A stretch of 64,000 bases of DNA from Rossellomorea aquimaris (lineage in GTDB: Bacteria; Bacillota; Bacilli; Bacillales; Bacillaceae_B), in the NCBI RefSeq assembly GCF_020172085.1, contig NZ_JAIVAT010000003.1:1550001-1614000 (forward strand), read 5' to 3'. This document shows positions 63,762 through 64,000 of the stretch, piece by piece (positions within the stretch are counted from its first letter, which is position 1; each line of letters opens with the position of its first letter). The notes below the pieces were generated by a model. That model was not told the origin of the DNA, did not search any database, and was given only the letters and a program-made list of their open reading frames with translations. Position numbers and translations under genes: made by a program.

Positions 63762-64000
63762 TTATTCATCAATTCCACCAAGTAAGTCTGCAAATGTATC
63801 ACATTCACTGAATTCTACCAATGCTTCTACTACTCCACTGTCAAAGACTACTACATTAGCAGTATTTCTTAAGATTAAGCGGAATCCTTCAGAGACTGGA
63901 CCTAATAATTCTGTGAAGATTTGTAATTCGTAGAACATCTGTTCAGGAACACCATCAAAATAGCGAATTCCTTCTCCTACTGCTGTTAGTGAAAACACAT
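63762..64000 (-). CDS. Unknown protein, C-terminal 78 residues only (runs off window)
   Basis: The frame is open to the window edge, so the start is outside. The visible part is acidic and hydrophobic without membrane segments (MFYELQIFTELLGPV..., then SECDTFADLLGGIDE at the end). It ends with a good terminator. The family was not recognised. The context suggests a spore-surface gene, but nothing in the sequence proves it. Confidence 0.5.
   Translation of the reverse strand, partial: VFSLTAVGEGIRYFDGVPEQMFYELQIFTELLGPVSEGFRLILRNTANVVVFDSGVVEALVEFSECDTFADLLGGIDE

Noticed and set aside
1..64000. CRISPR arrays, tRNA/rRNA genes, prophage or integrase genes
   Set aside because: Looked for regularly spaced direct repeats, cloverleaf/CCA patterns and phage genes; none found by eye. 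A tRNAscan/Infernal run would be decisive.

Overview
The window looks like chromosomal DNA of an endospore-forming Bacillaceae (Bacillus/Rossellomorea-like). It carries spoVK, hfq-miaA, mutS-mutL and miaB-ricA-cotE, which lie in the same general neighbourhood in B. subtilis, along with CotZ/ExsY-type and SPOCS-type spore-surface proteins. Base composition is moderate over the housekeeping part and clearly AT-rich from about 47.5 to 62.5 kb. No rRNA, tRNA, CRISPR array or transposase gene was seen. The genus is an inference.

Layout. 0-3.2 kb: a TRIC-family membrane protein (cut by the window edge), spoVK, hfq, miaA. 3.4-9.7 kb: a membrane-anchored penicillin-acylase homologue, a half-size MFS protein coupled to an FAD oxidase, a methyltransferase and a DUF4385-type gene. 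9.8-17.4 kb: mutL, mutS, a DedA protein, a secreted protein of unknown function, a VanW protein and a VOC protein. 17.5-29.5 kb: a same-strand reductive pyrimidine catabolism block (amidase, PreT, PreA, dihydropyrimidinase, NCS1 permease, two small ORFs, PucR regulator, methylmalonate-semialdehyde dehydrogenase, omega-aminotransferase) with a CcpA cre-like site upstream. The encoded steps would take uracil/thymine through beta-alanine-type products to acyl-CoA. 29.8-34.3 kb: cstA, an ankyrin protein, topB. 34.6-37.7 kb: cotE, ricA, miaB.

38-64 kb is a spore-surface region. It holds a CotZ/ExsY protein, a chromosomal ParM-like actin with a small partner, four SPOCS-like exosporium-type proteins, coiled-coil proteins, several glycosyltransferases (a polypeptide-GalNAc-transferase-like enzyme, two beta-1,4-galactosyltransferase-like enzymes, a CgeB-like enzyme and a GT2 enzyme), two different sulfotransferases, a sat-SLC13-cysC-cysQ cluster and galE. 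The sulfur genes take up sulfate, make PAPS and remove PAP, but no PAPS reductase or sulfite reductase is nearby. This fits PAPS being made for sulfotransfer rather than for cysteine synthesis. Several genes here, including the PAPS operon, have upstream matches to the sigma-K -10 consensus CATANNNTA. My main proposal is a mother-cell system that builds and sulfates a glycan on the spore surface. The components are read from sequence; the assembled function is inference.

Two dispersed-repeat elements lie in this region: a 630-bp MITE-like element with 25-bp inverted ends between the transferase genes and sat, and an older 275-bp element bounded by GAGGCTGGGACATAA-type ends.
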